DNA of 64,000 bases from Reichenbachiella carrageenanivorans (GTDB lineage Bacteria > Bacteroidota > Bacteroidia > Cytophagales > Cyclobacteriaceae). This document shows positions 47,541 through 55,909 of the stretch, piece by piece. Each line of letters begins with the position of its first letter. Within the stretch, counting starts at the first letter, position 1. Below the pieces are notes generated by a model. That model was given only the letters and a program-made list of their open reading frames with translations. It did not search any database and had not been told where the DNA came from. The DNA lies in NCBI RefSeq assembly GCF_025639805.1, contig NZ_CP106735.1:1-64000 (forward strand), read 5' to 3'. Both the position numbers and the translations under genes were made by a program.

Positions 47541-47762
47541 TTAATACTCGTCCTCATTAAAGAAGAAATCTTCTTTAGTAGGATAGTCAGGCCATATCTC
47601 TTCGATGGTCTCAAATGGATGCCCGTCGTCCTCTAGCTCTTGCAGGTTCTCTACCACTTCCAAAGGAGCTCCTGATCGAATAGAATAATCGATTAATTCA
47701 TCCTTAGAAGCTGGCCATGGCGCGTCCTCCAAATATGATGCTAATTCTAGTGTCCAATACAT
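47541..47762 (-). CDS. DUF2795-family small protein
   Basis: The 73-residue acidic protein (YWTLELASYLEDAPWPASK...EIWPDYPTKEDF) is the short conserved DUF2795 protein found as a single copy in many Bacteroidetes. Function is unknown. Its promoter is unusually clear. Confidence 0.85.
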   Translation of the reverse strand: MYWTLELASYLEDAPWPASKDELIDYSIRSGAPLEVVENLQELEDDGHPFETIEEIWPDYPTKEDFFFNEDEY

Positions 47763-47801
47763 AATTTACTTCCTTTAATTCTGGTGTTTTATATAATCGT
47801 G

Positions 47802-47831
47802 CAAAAATAAATTTTTCAATCAATAATCAAA
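47802..47831 (-). promoter_or_regulatory. Promoter of the DUF2795 gene
   Basis: On the minus strand TTTG (47831-47828) and TATTTTTG (47809-47802) are 18 nt apart, a near-ideal Bacteroidetes -33/-7 pair about 40 nt before the ATG at 47762. Confidence 0.65.
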
Positions 47832-47949
47832 CTATTGGCTTGTTTATCTGAATATTTATTTTAACTGAATATAATTCGTATCAAAAAAAAATACAACTGA
47901 TCCTCACAAGGATTTAATTTATTTTTTTGACCTGATAACGCAGGATGAA

Positions 47950-49299
47950 TTAAGCTTGTTTTATTTTCTCTTGACATTCTTTTAGCAGACTCTTTTTGAG
48001 CGCCACTTTATCTTGCTGCACTTGCAGTTTGTCATTAAGCATATCTACAAAAGAGCCTTTATTGATATGCATATTACCCATATTTTCATGAAACGATTTC
48101 AACTCCGTTTCGTCTCGCTGCAGCAAATCTCGAACTACCCTTAACAAATCCTTATATTGATCCTTCGTTTCCTTTTTTGCAAAACCTTTATTCTTCTTCT
48201 GAGTCAAATTCCAAATAAAGCCACGCTCCTGCCATTCTCTAGACAATTGCATAAAACTTTCATGAACTTCGGGATGCGCTTTTCTGGATACATGTCCACT
48301 ATTCTTCCACTTGGTCTTTAGCGCTTCGAAAGCCTTGTGATCGCTACCAAATGTACTTACCACCAACACCTTCAATTCTTCTAATATTTCAGTCTTGGCT
48401 TTCAAACTTTCTTTTTCGCCTTTAGACTTTTGTTTTCTCTCCGCGTTTCTGTGTTTTTTTTGCTTTTCGAAATACTCCTGTGTGACCTTCCAGTACGTAT
48501 CATTAATCGCTTTAAAATCGGCTTCGGGAATTCTACCTATGTCCTTCCACTGCTTCTGAAGCTCCTTTACTTTTTCGAACGTGTGTTGAAATGCCTTTTT
48601 ATCAATAAATGATTTAATCTCAGCTATAATCGACTGATACTCCTCCATCCGAGCATTGACCAGCATTTGCTTATCCGCCGTAAAAGTGTTTCGCTTTTCA
48701 TAAAAGCTATCCACTCCTGCTTTAAACTTACCTTCGAGTTCTTCACGCGTCGATTGTTCTGGGCTACCCGTCTTCAACCACCTTGATTTCAAATCTTTGA
48801 TTTGCTCAAAAGCCTCTTCTTGATCATTGTTGGTCAAAACCACCTCCAACTCCAACAATAGCGCCTGCTTGATATCAGTATTCTTTGCCCTGTTTTTCTG
48901 AATATAGTCCCCTAACAAAGCTTTCAACGGTGCTATTCTATCGAGCTGACTTTGATAATCTCCTAGCCCCTCATGACTAGAAATGGTCTCCTCAATATTT
49001 TGGAGGCTAGACAAAAAAGACCCCTTGTTGCTCTGGGTATTTATTTTATCCTCTATCTCATCTAGCTTCTGCTTGAGCTTATCAAACTTAGCTTCAAAGA
49101 AAGACACAGCATCTGTGATTTCTTCTTCCGAAAGTTCTTTTAGTTTAAGTGCCTCCACCTGACCAAAAGCTGAGCGAAAGAGTACGTTATTTTCTACGTG
49201 TCCGTATGGTATTTCCACAATAAATTGGCGAGTGCCTTTTCTTTGATAAATCGGCTGCAAATTTACAAAATCAGGCCAAAGACAGAATATTTTTCGCAT
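47950..49299 (-). CDS. DUF349 repeat protein
   Basis: The protein of about 450 residues is rich in long helices and carries several DUF349 units, each with a F/E-x-K-x-LQ-x2-WK-x-IG/S-x-P/H pattern (for example VKELQKQWKDIGRIP and LKTKWKNSGHVS). DUF349 proteins are common in Bacteroidetes; function is unknown. The start is uncertain. ATG 49299 gives an N-terminus with no homology, while a -7 promoter element (49265-49258) lies inside that extension, so GTG 49218 may be the true start. The family-like part begins near IPYGHVENN. Confidence 0.8.
   Translation of the reverse strand: MRKIFCLWPDFVNLQPIYQRKGTRQFIVEIPYGHVENNVLFRSAFGQVEALKLKELSEEEITDAVSFFEAKFDKLKQKLDEIEDKINTQSNKGSFLSSLQNIEETISSHEGLGDYQSQLDRIAPLKALLGDYIQKNRAKNTDIKQALLLELEVVLTNNDQEEAFEQIKDLKSRWLKTGSPEQSTREELEGKFKAGVDSFYEKRNTFTADKQMLVNARMEEYQSIIAEIKSFIDKKAFQHTFEKVKELQKQWKDIGRIPEADFKAINDTYWKVTQEYFEKQKKHRNAERKQKSKGEKESLKAKTEILEELKVLVVSTFGSDHKAFEALKTKWKNSGHVSRKAHPEVHESFMQLSREWQERGFIWNLTQKKNKGFAKKETKDQYKDLLRVVRDLLQRDETELKSFHENMGNMHINKGSFVDMLNDKLQVQQDKVALKKSLLKECQEKIKQA
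49258..49265 (-). promoter_or_regulatory. -7 element TAAATTTG near the DUF349 gene start
   Basis: A perfect TAnnTTTG on the minus strand falls 40 nt before GTG 49218 but after ATG 49299. If used, it rules out the longer DUF349 reading frame. No strong -33 box is visible at the right distance. Confidence 0.4.
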
Positions 49300-49322
49300 A
49301 TTTGTCTCAAAAATCACAATAT

Positions 49323-51002
49323 ATGAGCGACGAAAAAATCATCTTTTCCATGGCTGGGGTCAACAAAATCTACCCCCCACAAAAACAAGTACTCAAGAAC
49401 ATATACCTCTCTTTTTTTTATGGTGCTAAAATCGGCGTACTAGGACTCAATGGATCAGGCAAATCGTCGCTACTCAAAATCATCGCGGGTATAGACAAAG
49501 AATTTCAAGGCGAAGTAGTTGCTTCCAAAGAATACAGCGTGGGACTACTCGAACAAGAACCGCAGCTAGACCCTAACAAAACAGTGAAACAGGTAGTCGA
49601 AGAAGGCGTACAAGAGATCGTCGATCTTTTACAGCAATTCGAAGACATCAATGCCAAGTTTGCAGACCCTGCCGTACTAGACGACGCCGACGCAATGGAC
49701 AAGGTGATCCAAGAGCAAGCCGTGGTGCAAGAGAAACTTGACGCAGCCAACGCCTGGGAGCTGGACAGTCGTCTCGAAAGAGCGATGGATGCGCTACGCA
49801 CCCCTCCAGGAGATGCTAAAATAGAAACCCTCTCTGGAGGAGAAAAAAGAAGAGTAGCTCTTTGCAGATTATTATTGCAAGAACCAGACGTACTGCTACT
49901 GGATGAACCCACCAACCACCTCGATGCTGAGTCTGTTCTTTGGCTAGAGCAGCACCTCAATCAATACAAAGGCACGGTGATCGCCGTGACTCACGACAGA
50001 TATTTTCTTGACAACGTAGCAGGTTGGATATTAGAATTGGATCGTGGCGAAGGCATTCCCTGGAAAGGAAATTATTCCTCTTGGTTAGATCAAAAGCAAA
50101 AACGACTAGCGCAAGAAGAAAAAACAGAATCGAAAAGACAAAAAACACTCGAAAGAGAGCTAGACTGGGTACGTATGTCAGCCAAAGGCAGACAAGCCAA
50201 GGGTAAAGCGAGACTTGCAGCCTACGACAAGCTGGCCAGCCAAGATGCCAACGAACGTGAAAGCAAGCTAGAACTCTACATCCCACCAGGGCCAAGATTG
50301 GGAGACAAAGTAATAGATGTAGAAGGTGTCTCTAAAGCATTTGGCGACAAGCTCCTTTATGAAAACCTTACTTTCTCCTTGCCACAGGCTGGCATTGTAG
50401 GTATCGTAGGGCCAAACGGTGCGGGTAAAACCACCCTGTTTAATATGATCACTGGCAAAGAAAAGCCTGATGCTGGCTCATTTGATATTGGCTCAACGGT
50501 ACAGATTGCCTATGTAGATCAGGAACACGACAATTTAGATCCAAACAAATCCGTATGGGAAGTCATCTCTGATGGCAATGAACTGATCGAACTGGGTGGC
50601 AAGCAGATGAACTCAAGAGCCTATGTGAGCAAGTTCAATTTTGGCGGTGGAGACCAAGGTAAAAAAGTAGGCACGCTCTCTGGTGGAGAACGAAACCGTG
50701 TACATCTGGCCATGACTCTTAAGCAAGGTGCTAACCTCCTCCTACTCGATGAGCCTACCAACGACTTGGATGTAAACACTCTGCGTTCGCTAGAGGAAGC
50801 CTTAGAAAATTTTGCAGGATGCGCGGTAATCATCAGTCACGACAGGTGGTTCTTAGACAGGGTATGTACGCATACTTTGGCATTCGAAGGAGACAGCCAA
50901 GTTTATTTCTTCGATGGGCCATTTTCTGCCTATGAAGAAAACCGCATCAAACGCCAAGGTAATGTAGAGCCTAAGCGAATCAAATATAAGAAGCTCCAGT
51001 AA
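49323..51002 (+). CDS. ettA: Energy-dependent translational throttle protein EttA
   Basis: EttA is a cytosolic ABC-F ATPase that binds the ribosomal E site and gates entry into elongation according to ATP/ADP. The roughly 559-residue protein has two ABC domains: Walker A GLNGSGKSS and signature LSGGEKRR in the first, GPNGAGKTT and LSGGERNR in the second, and the EttA arm and linker between them (about 240-320, KTLERELDWVRMSAKGRQAK). I start it at ATG 49323. It is transcribed away from the DUF349 gene across a gap of about 25 nt between the ATG codons; the two promoters must overlap. Confidence 0.95.
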   Translation: MSDEKIIFSMAGVNKIYPPQKQVLKNIYLSFFYGAKIGVLGLNGSGKSSLLKIIAGIDKEFQGEVVASKEYSVGLLEQEPQLDPNKTVKQVVEEGVQEIVDLLQQFEDINAKFADPAVLDDADAMDKVIQEQAVVQEKLDAANAWELDSRLERAMDALRTPPGDAKIETLSGGEKRRVALCRLLLQEPDVLLLDEPTNHLDAESVLWLEQHLNQYKGTVIAVTHDRYFLDNVAGWILELDRGEGIPWKGNYSSWLDQKQKRLAQEEKTESKRQKTLERELDWVRMSAKGRQAKGKARLAAYDKLASQDANERESKLELYIPPGPRLGDKVIDVEGVSKAFGDKLLYENLTFSLPQAGIVGIVGPNGAGKTTLFNMITGKEKPDAGSFDIGSTVQIAYVDQEHDNLDPNKSVWEVISDGNELIELGGKQMNSRAYVSKFNFGGGDQGKKVGTLSGGERNRVHLAMTLKQGANLLLLDEPTNDLDVNTLRSLEEALENFAGCAVIISHDRWFLDRVCTHTLAFEGDSQVYFFDGPFSAYEENRIKRQGNVEPKRIKYKKLQ

Positions 51003-51030
51003 AAAACTGAGATCGTATTATAAAATAAAG

Positions 51031-51058
51031 GAGGTGAGGCTCATAAGCCCCACCTCCC
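51031..51058 (+). terminator. Hairpin after ettA
   Basis: GGAGGTGAGGCT pairs with AGCCCCACCTCC (one mismatch), giving a strong stem and a 4-nt loop 28 nt after the ettA stop. The following T-tract is weak. Confidence 0.55.
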
Positions 51059-51139
51059 AAATTAACCCTTCCTAAAAATTCCCTCTCCCAATTTCTTGGA
51101 AAAGAAAATTAGCAAAGGTACTTTTCCTTAACCCTTCGG

Positions 51140-54100
51140 TTATTTGATTATCAATCTTTTAGAAATAGTAGATGTACCTGTCTTAAACACTACATGATAC
51201 AGACCTGACGGGTAACTATTTACAGGAATAGTCAAGCTTTTTACGCCACCCAATTCCAACTCCATAATTTGAACCCCTGCATTATTGATAACCGAAAGTG
51301 ATCCTACCGACTCATTCATTTTAGATAGATCAAAGTTCAATACTTGGCTAGCAGGATTAGGGAATATAGAAATATAATGCTCTAGGCCATCATCAATACT
51401 GGTTACAGTTGTTTCGCCATCTTCTTCGTCCTCCACAGTAATGGCAACCTCTAGATTGACCTCATTAGCACCATCGCTGGCCACAACAATGATCTCATAC
51501 ACATTGTCTCCATCAGCGTCTATTGGGTTTTCGAAATCAGGAGATACCTTGAAGGTCACCACTCCTGTGCTTTCTTCGATCGTAAACAACGACTCATCAT
51601 TCGCTGTACCTAAGCTATAGGTGATACTCCCTGCATCTGTAGCTGTGGCAGTATACACAGTACCCGTTCCGTTTTCCGTGAAACTAGCCGTCGTGCCAGA
51701 TGCAAATACTGGGCTGGTTGCATCTTTAGCTTTGGTATCCTCGGCGGCACTTCCTGTATTAGTAGCCTCATCGGTAAGGGTCACGCTGAGCGTGATCGTA
51801 CCGTCACCCAATCCACTCGCATCTATACCCGACACTTGATCGGTAGCTGCACTGATCGTGCCACTGCCTGTCACGTCGGCACCTCCGCCTGTGCTGCTCA
51901 GTGTATAATCGTAAGTAGCGCCTACTTCTGCGTCTGTGAAAGTGAAACTCAATGCGCCCTCATTTTCTGAATTGACTTCCGCCTGATCTATACTTACGGT
52001 ATAGCCAGATGGTGCTGTAAGGTCAATTTCCAAATCGTACTCCGAGGAATTTGTGGTCTGATTACCCGCCGCATCTGTGGCTGTAATAAATAAACTATAC
52101 GTGCCTTCTGCTAATGAGGAAAGTACACCAGCTGCTATCTCCCAAGTTCCATCTCCGTTGTTGATCACTGTCGGCGTTTGTCCATCTGATATGATGCCTA
52201 GCATGGTAGCACTAGCGTCATCTACCACACCCGTGATTTTCGGTGATTGGTTATTAGTCACTAAAACATCTACTGTGACTACTGGTGCAGTAGTGTCTTT
52301 TGTCTTGATACTAGCTGTAGCTTGTCCCACATTATTGGCCACGTCGGTAAGCGTGACACTTAGCGTGATTATTCCTTCCGCTAACCCACTGACATCTATA
52401 TCTGATATTTGATCGGTAGTAGTACTGATCGTCCCACTGCCCGTTACTTCGGAACCTCCGCCGCTACTGCTCAAGGTGTAATCATAAGTAGCTCCTACTT
52501 CCGCACCTGAGAAGGTAAAACTCAATGCGTCCACGTTGCTGCTATTGATATAGGTTTGATCTATGCTTGCTGTATAACCTGTTGGAGCGGTCAAATCGAT
52601 CGTCAACTCATTGCTAGTCGCATCTACGCCAGTATTCATTACATTATCATTGGCATATATAGTAACGCCATAGACGCCTTCCTCCAATGCGGTGATGGTG
52701 TTGTCTGCGACTTCCCAGGTGCCATCACCGTTATTGGTGATCGTCAAGGATTGGCTGTTAGACAGAAACCCAGTCAAATAGCTAGTAACATCATCTACGG
52801 TACCTGTCAGCTTTGGCGTCTGATCGCTGGTCACCAAGGCATCTACGGTCACTACAGGTACTATGGTGTCTTTTGTGAGGGTACCTCCCACAGCACTTCC
52901 TACGTTGCCATGTGCATCGGTAAGTGTGATGCTAAAAGTAACGGTGCCATCGGCCAAGTCGCTCAAATCTATACCAGAAATGTTCTGACTTGAGCTGGTG
53001 ATCGTGCCACTGCCAGTCACATCAGTATCTCCTGCGCTAAATGTATAATTGTAGGTAGCTCCTACTTCAGCAAATGAGATAGGAAAACTAAAAGCAATCT
53101 TATTTCCATATTTGATGGCCATGTCAGAGGTATTTACAAAATACCCCTCGGGAGCTGTAGCATCGCTCACCGTGATGGTAAACGACTGGGTAGCTATACC
53201 TCCATTGCCGTCATTGGCTGTGAGTACAACATCGTGCGTACCTACTTGTCCAGCAGGATTACCCGAAAGGGTATAAACTCCCTCTTGATACGTTTGAACC
53301 TGATGGCCGCCCTGAGCGGCAATACAAAGTCGGTCAGATGCGTCTAAGACAATCCCATTGGCAGACGATAAGTTTACAATTTTTGTAACTGTTGACCCTC
53401 CAGGGGCAATTTTATCTATTTGCGTACCATTTTTCACAACATAAAAATTGCCATCAGCATCTCTAGCCATTCCTGTCATATTAGACACTCCCGACATTAC
53501 GGTGGTTCTGAATCCTGTATTGTCAATTTTATAAATGATGTTAGACGACTTATCTGCTAGATAGAGATTATCATCCGCATCTATATCCAGCGCCGATATT
53601 TCACCAAACCCAAAAGCAACCTCCGTTCGGACCATGGCGGGTGTAATTTTATAAACTTTATAGGTGGAGAACCATCCGCCTACATAAACGTTGTCGTCGC
53701 TATCGACTACCACTGCAGATAGTCGGAGCAGTGCGGTCGCAATGGTGGTCACTTCTCCTGCTGGCGTTATTTTTCTTACGGCGTTGCCAGGGTCTTCTGT
53801 CACATAGACATTGCCCGACGCGTCTGTGGCTATGCCTACGGGGTGATTGAAAGCGGCAGCTGTACCCGTGCCATCCGTAGTGGCGGCATCACCCGATCCC
53901 GCAAATGTAGATACGACACCCTCTGGGGTAATTTTTCTGATTCGGTTGTTGTTGGATTCTGCCACGTAGATATTGCCACTGGCATCTACAGCCACATCGC
54001 TTGGCCCGTCGAATGTCGCTACATCAGCCGCTCCGTCCGTGTCTCCTGCAGTGCCAGCACCTATTTTAATATATCGGGTGATGGTCTCCATGGCTAGCCA

Positions 54101-54622
54101 TGATGGCTTCGTAGTAGCGGCTACAGATACATCATCGTCATTGATATCGGAGGTGGCTACATAGTAGTTGTAGGTACTGTTGTCGCCCTGCTCGGTGATC
54201 GCCGTAGAAGTGAATGTAGGCGCTGAATTTGGCACAATAGTGCTTTGTACATCGCCAGTGAATGTGGAAATTGGACCACAACCAGATATATTCGACCAAC
54301 TACCTAAAGATAGGGCTGGTGGATTTGGGTAGGATGCTACAGTTTTAGTATGAAACAATTCATACCCAAATCCATAGTCAGCCAATATTTCCCACTGGTT
54401 ATTCTGCCATATGATTTTAACCATTTCACCATAATCACTCTCACCAATAAAAGTATTTCTAATCTGGCCATCACTAGTAGTGCCACTCTGAGTTAGGGTC
54501 ATGGTTCCGCCTCCGGGAAAACAAGCATCCGCAAAAATAATCTGACCAAATGAGAGATGTGTGATGCTTAGTATAATGCCCAGCAACCAGAGCTTTTTTT
54601 TCCAAAAACCTATTCTTTCCAT
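51140..54622 (-). CDS. T9SS-exported NHL-repeat/Ig-like surface protein
   Basis: The 1,160-residue protein has a signal peptide (1-26) and a type IX secretion sorting domain at the end (FPNPASQVLNF...SGLYHVVFKTG), so it is exported and probably anchored or released by the Por system. Between them lie an NHL beta-propeller (about 190-450, repeats with GIATDASGNVYVTE and NRIRKITPEG), three Ig-like units of about 145 residues (each with EVGATYNYTFS, GSGTI and VTVDALVTSDQTPKLTG), and one cadherin-like unit near the end. The NHL block is inserted between the two halves of a putative Ig (He_PIG-type) domain: KPSWLAME before it, YTLSGNPAGQVGTHDVVLTA after it. Likely roles are surface adhesion or carbohydrate/peptide binding; the target is unknown. 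Confidence 0.9.
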   Translation of the reverse strand: MERIGFWKKKLWLLGIILSITHLSFGQIIFADACFPGGGTMTLTQSGTTSDGQIRNTFIGESDYGEMVKIIWQNNQWEILADYGFGYELFHTKTVASYPNPPALSLGSWSNISGCGPISTFTGDVQSTIVPNSAPTFTSTAITEQGDNSTYNYYVATSDINDDDVSVAATTKPSWLAMETITRYIKIGAGTAGDTDGAADVATFDGPSDVAVDASGNIYVAESNNNRIRKITPEGVVSTFAGSGDAATTDGTGTAAAFNHPVGIATDASGNVYVTEDPGNAVRKITPAGEVTTIATALLRLSAVVVDSDDNVYVGGWFSTYKVYKITPAMVRTEVAFGFGEISALDIDADDNLYLADKSSNIIYKIDNTGFRTTVMSGVSNMTGMARDADGNFYVVKNGTQIDKIAPGGSTVTKIVNLSSANGIVLDASDRLCIAAQGGHQVQTYQEGVYTLSGNPAGQVGTHDVVLTANDGNGGIATQSFTITVSDATAPEGYFVNTSDMAIKYGNKIAFSFPISFAEVGATYNYTFSAGDTDVTGSGTITSSSQNISGIDLSDLADGTVTFSITLTDAHGNVGSAVGGTLTKDTIVPVVTVDALVTSDQTPKLTGTVDDVTSYLTGFLSNSQSLTITNNGDGTWEVADNTITALEEGVYGVTIYANDNVMNTGVDATSNELTIDLTAPTGYTASIDQTYINSSNVDALSFTFSGAEVGATYDYTLSSSGGGSEVTGSGTISTTTDQISDIDVSGLAEGIITLSVTLTDVANNVGQATASIKTKDTTAPVVTVDVLVTNNQSPKITGVVDDASATMLGIISDGQTPTVINNGDGTWEIAAGVLSSLAEGTYSLFITATDAAGNQTTNSSEYDLEIDLTAPSGYTVSIDQAEVNSENEGALSFTFTDAEVGATYDYTLSSTGGGADVTGSGTISAATDQVSGIDASGLGDGTITLSVTLTDEATNTGSAAEDTKAKDATSPVFASGTTASFTENGTGTVYTATATDAGSITYSLGTANDESLFTIEESTGVVTFKVSPDFENPIDADGDNVYEIIVVASDGANEVNLEVAITVEDEEDGETTVTSIDDGLEHYISIFPNPASQVLNFDLSKMNESVGSLSVINNAGVQIMELELGGVKSLTIPVNSYPSGLYHVVFKTGTSTISKRLIIK

Positions 54623-54663
54623 CTTTTTAATATTAGCTGTTGAATTGATTAATCTGTCGTATA

Positions 54664-54963
54664 ATGAGCACCAAAAATTGGTTTCATTTCCTTAGTCCAG
54701 AGTCAATATTTTGGCGAAGGTATAGGGTGTATTCATCGTTTGTAAACGGAGGTGACGAAAGTGAAAAGTTGGTGGACGAATCTCCAAAAGTCGGTGACGA
54801 AAGTGAAAAATCAATTCATCATGAGTTGATAGATAATTGCAAGTACGTGAAAGCATTTGCTACTCTTTCATTGGGTGCCCCATGGAGTAGTCCTCACTCA
54901 GAAAATTCAAAAGATCATCGACTAGCGGAAGCCAGCCGTAAAAAAGTAATTGGCAAAACCTAG
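54664..54963 (+). CDS. Doubtful small ORF with a 21-bp tandem repeat
   Basis: A 99-codon frame lies between the T9SS gene start and the LytTR gene stop. It contains three 21-bp tandem units (54751-54813) that encode G-D-E-S-E-K-L, V-D-E-S-P-K-V and G-D-E-S-E-K-S. Ser is coded by AGT twice and TCT once. Apart from this repeat I see no domain, signal or homology, and it overlaps the end of the LytTR gene by 4 nt. It may not be translated. Confidence 0.25.
   Translation: MSTKNWFHFLSPESIFWRRYRVYSSFVNGGDESEKLVDESPKVGDESEKSIHHELIDNCKYVKAFATLSLGAPWSSPHSENSKDHRLAEASRKKVIGKT
54751..54813 (+). repeat. Three tandem 21-bp units
   Basis: Units at 54751-54771, 54772-54792 and 54793-54813; the first and third share 17 identical leading bases (GGTGACGAAAGTGAAAA), the middle one is diverged. 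They keep the reading frame of the small ORF around them. Confidence 0.75.
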
Positions 54964-55673
54964 TCCATCAGCAAGGACAGCAATTCATCTCTTCGTCGCT
55001 TCACGATGGGCAGCTCCTCCTCACCAACTCGGATAGACGTACCTCCAATACTTTGTATTTTTTCGATATTGACCAAATAGGAACGATGGGTCTTAAAAAA
55101 GGTGTCTTTGGGCAGCTTCATTTCAATATTTTTCAACGTCTCTTTGATCACTTTTCTATTGCCTTGGCCATGAATCTCTACATAGTTGCCATCGGATTTG
55201 ATGTAGTCCATGTCTGCCCATTTGAGTTTCACAAAACGATATTCGTCTTTTACAAACAAAGAGCCTTTGACGAGCAAAGCTCGTTTGCTCTCTGTTTTTT
55301 CAGTTCTAAACTGGGCTATAGCGGATTGAATAACCTTGAAGATGTCTTGTGCCGAGGCAGATTTGGGTACGTAGCCATAAGGCATCGTTTTAGCAGCGGA
55401 TACCTTCTTTTGATCGGCTTGGGTAGTCAGGAAAACAGTAGGGATATTCAATTCCTTTTTCAGTTGATCAGCAAGCTCAATCCCATTCTGATCACCTTTT
55501 AGGTCAACATCCAATAGAGCGATGTCAGGTTTTTCAGCTTTTATCATCTCAAGCCCTTCTGCTGTACCGATCGCTGTCCCCACGCATTCAAATCCCATTT
55601 GCTCTATCTTACTCACAATCGACCGAGCAATGATAACCTCTACCGCTACTACCAACACTTTCCCCTTCCCCAT
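54960..55673 (-). CDS. LytTR-type response regulator
   Basis: The 237-residue protein has an N-terminal receiver-like domain (1-120, phospho-acceptor D in PDIALLDVDLKG) and a C-terminal LytTR DNA-binding domain (about 140-237: VKLKWADMDYIKSDGNYVEIHGQG, FFKTHRSYLVNIEKI). LytTR regulators bind direct repeats upstream of targets. The usual acidic pair at the end of strand 1 (E-D-E/D) reads A-V-E (VLVVAVEV), so Mg binding and phosphorylation may be weak or absent. I start it at ATG 55673; the upstream in-frame extension looks non-coding. It is transcribed away from a sensor kinase gene (55910), its possible partner. Confidence 0.88.
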   Translation of the reverse strand: MGKGKVLVVAVEVIIARSIVSKIEQMGFECVGTAIGTAEGLEMIKAEKPDIALLDVDLKGDQNGIELADQLKKELNIPTVFLTTQADQKKVSAAKTMPYGYVPKSASAQDIFKVIQSAIAQFRTEKTESKRALLVKGSLFVKDEYRFVKLKWADMDYIKSDGNYVEIHGQGNRKVIKETLKNIEMKLPKDTFFKTHRSYLVNIEKIQSIGGTSIRVGEEELPIVKRRRDELLSLLMD

Positions 55674-55909
55674 TAGGCGCAAATCTAAATTGAAATGTGA
55701 CACTACTACACTATCACTCTTACTAAATGTAAATCTCCTTCGAGATGTATGAGATAGCCTACAAGCCAAAAATGCCATATTTTTTTTATTGATGCATATC
55801 ATTCTGCAAGAATTTGAAAACAAAAAAGAGTGCATGCCACATCAGTATACTATGACTAGATTCTGATTAGACAATTGCTTTCTCCAAGTAATCTTCGCAT
55901 ATTTAATGC

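Noticed and set aside
47950..49317. GTG at 49317 as DUF349 start
   Set aside because: It would overlap the region needed for the ettA promoter, adds residues with no family likeness, and lies upstream of a perfect -7 element for this gene.
51621..52412. Repeated plus-strand frames and near-identical segments in the T9SS gene, considered as a duplicated mobile element
   Set aside because: The similarity follows the roughly 145-residue Ig-like repeat units of one continuous minus-strand protein.
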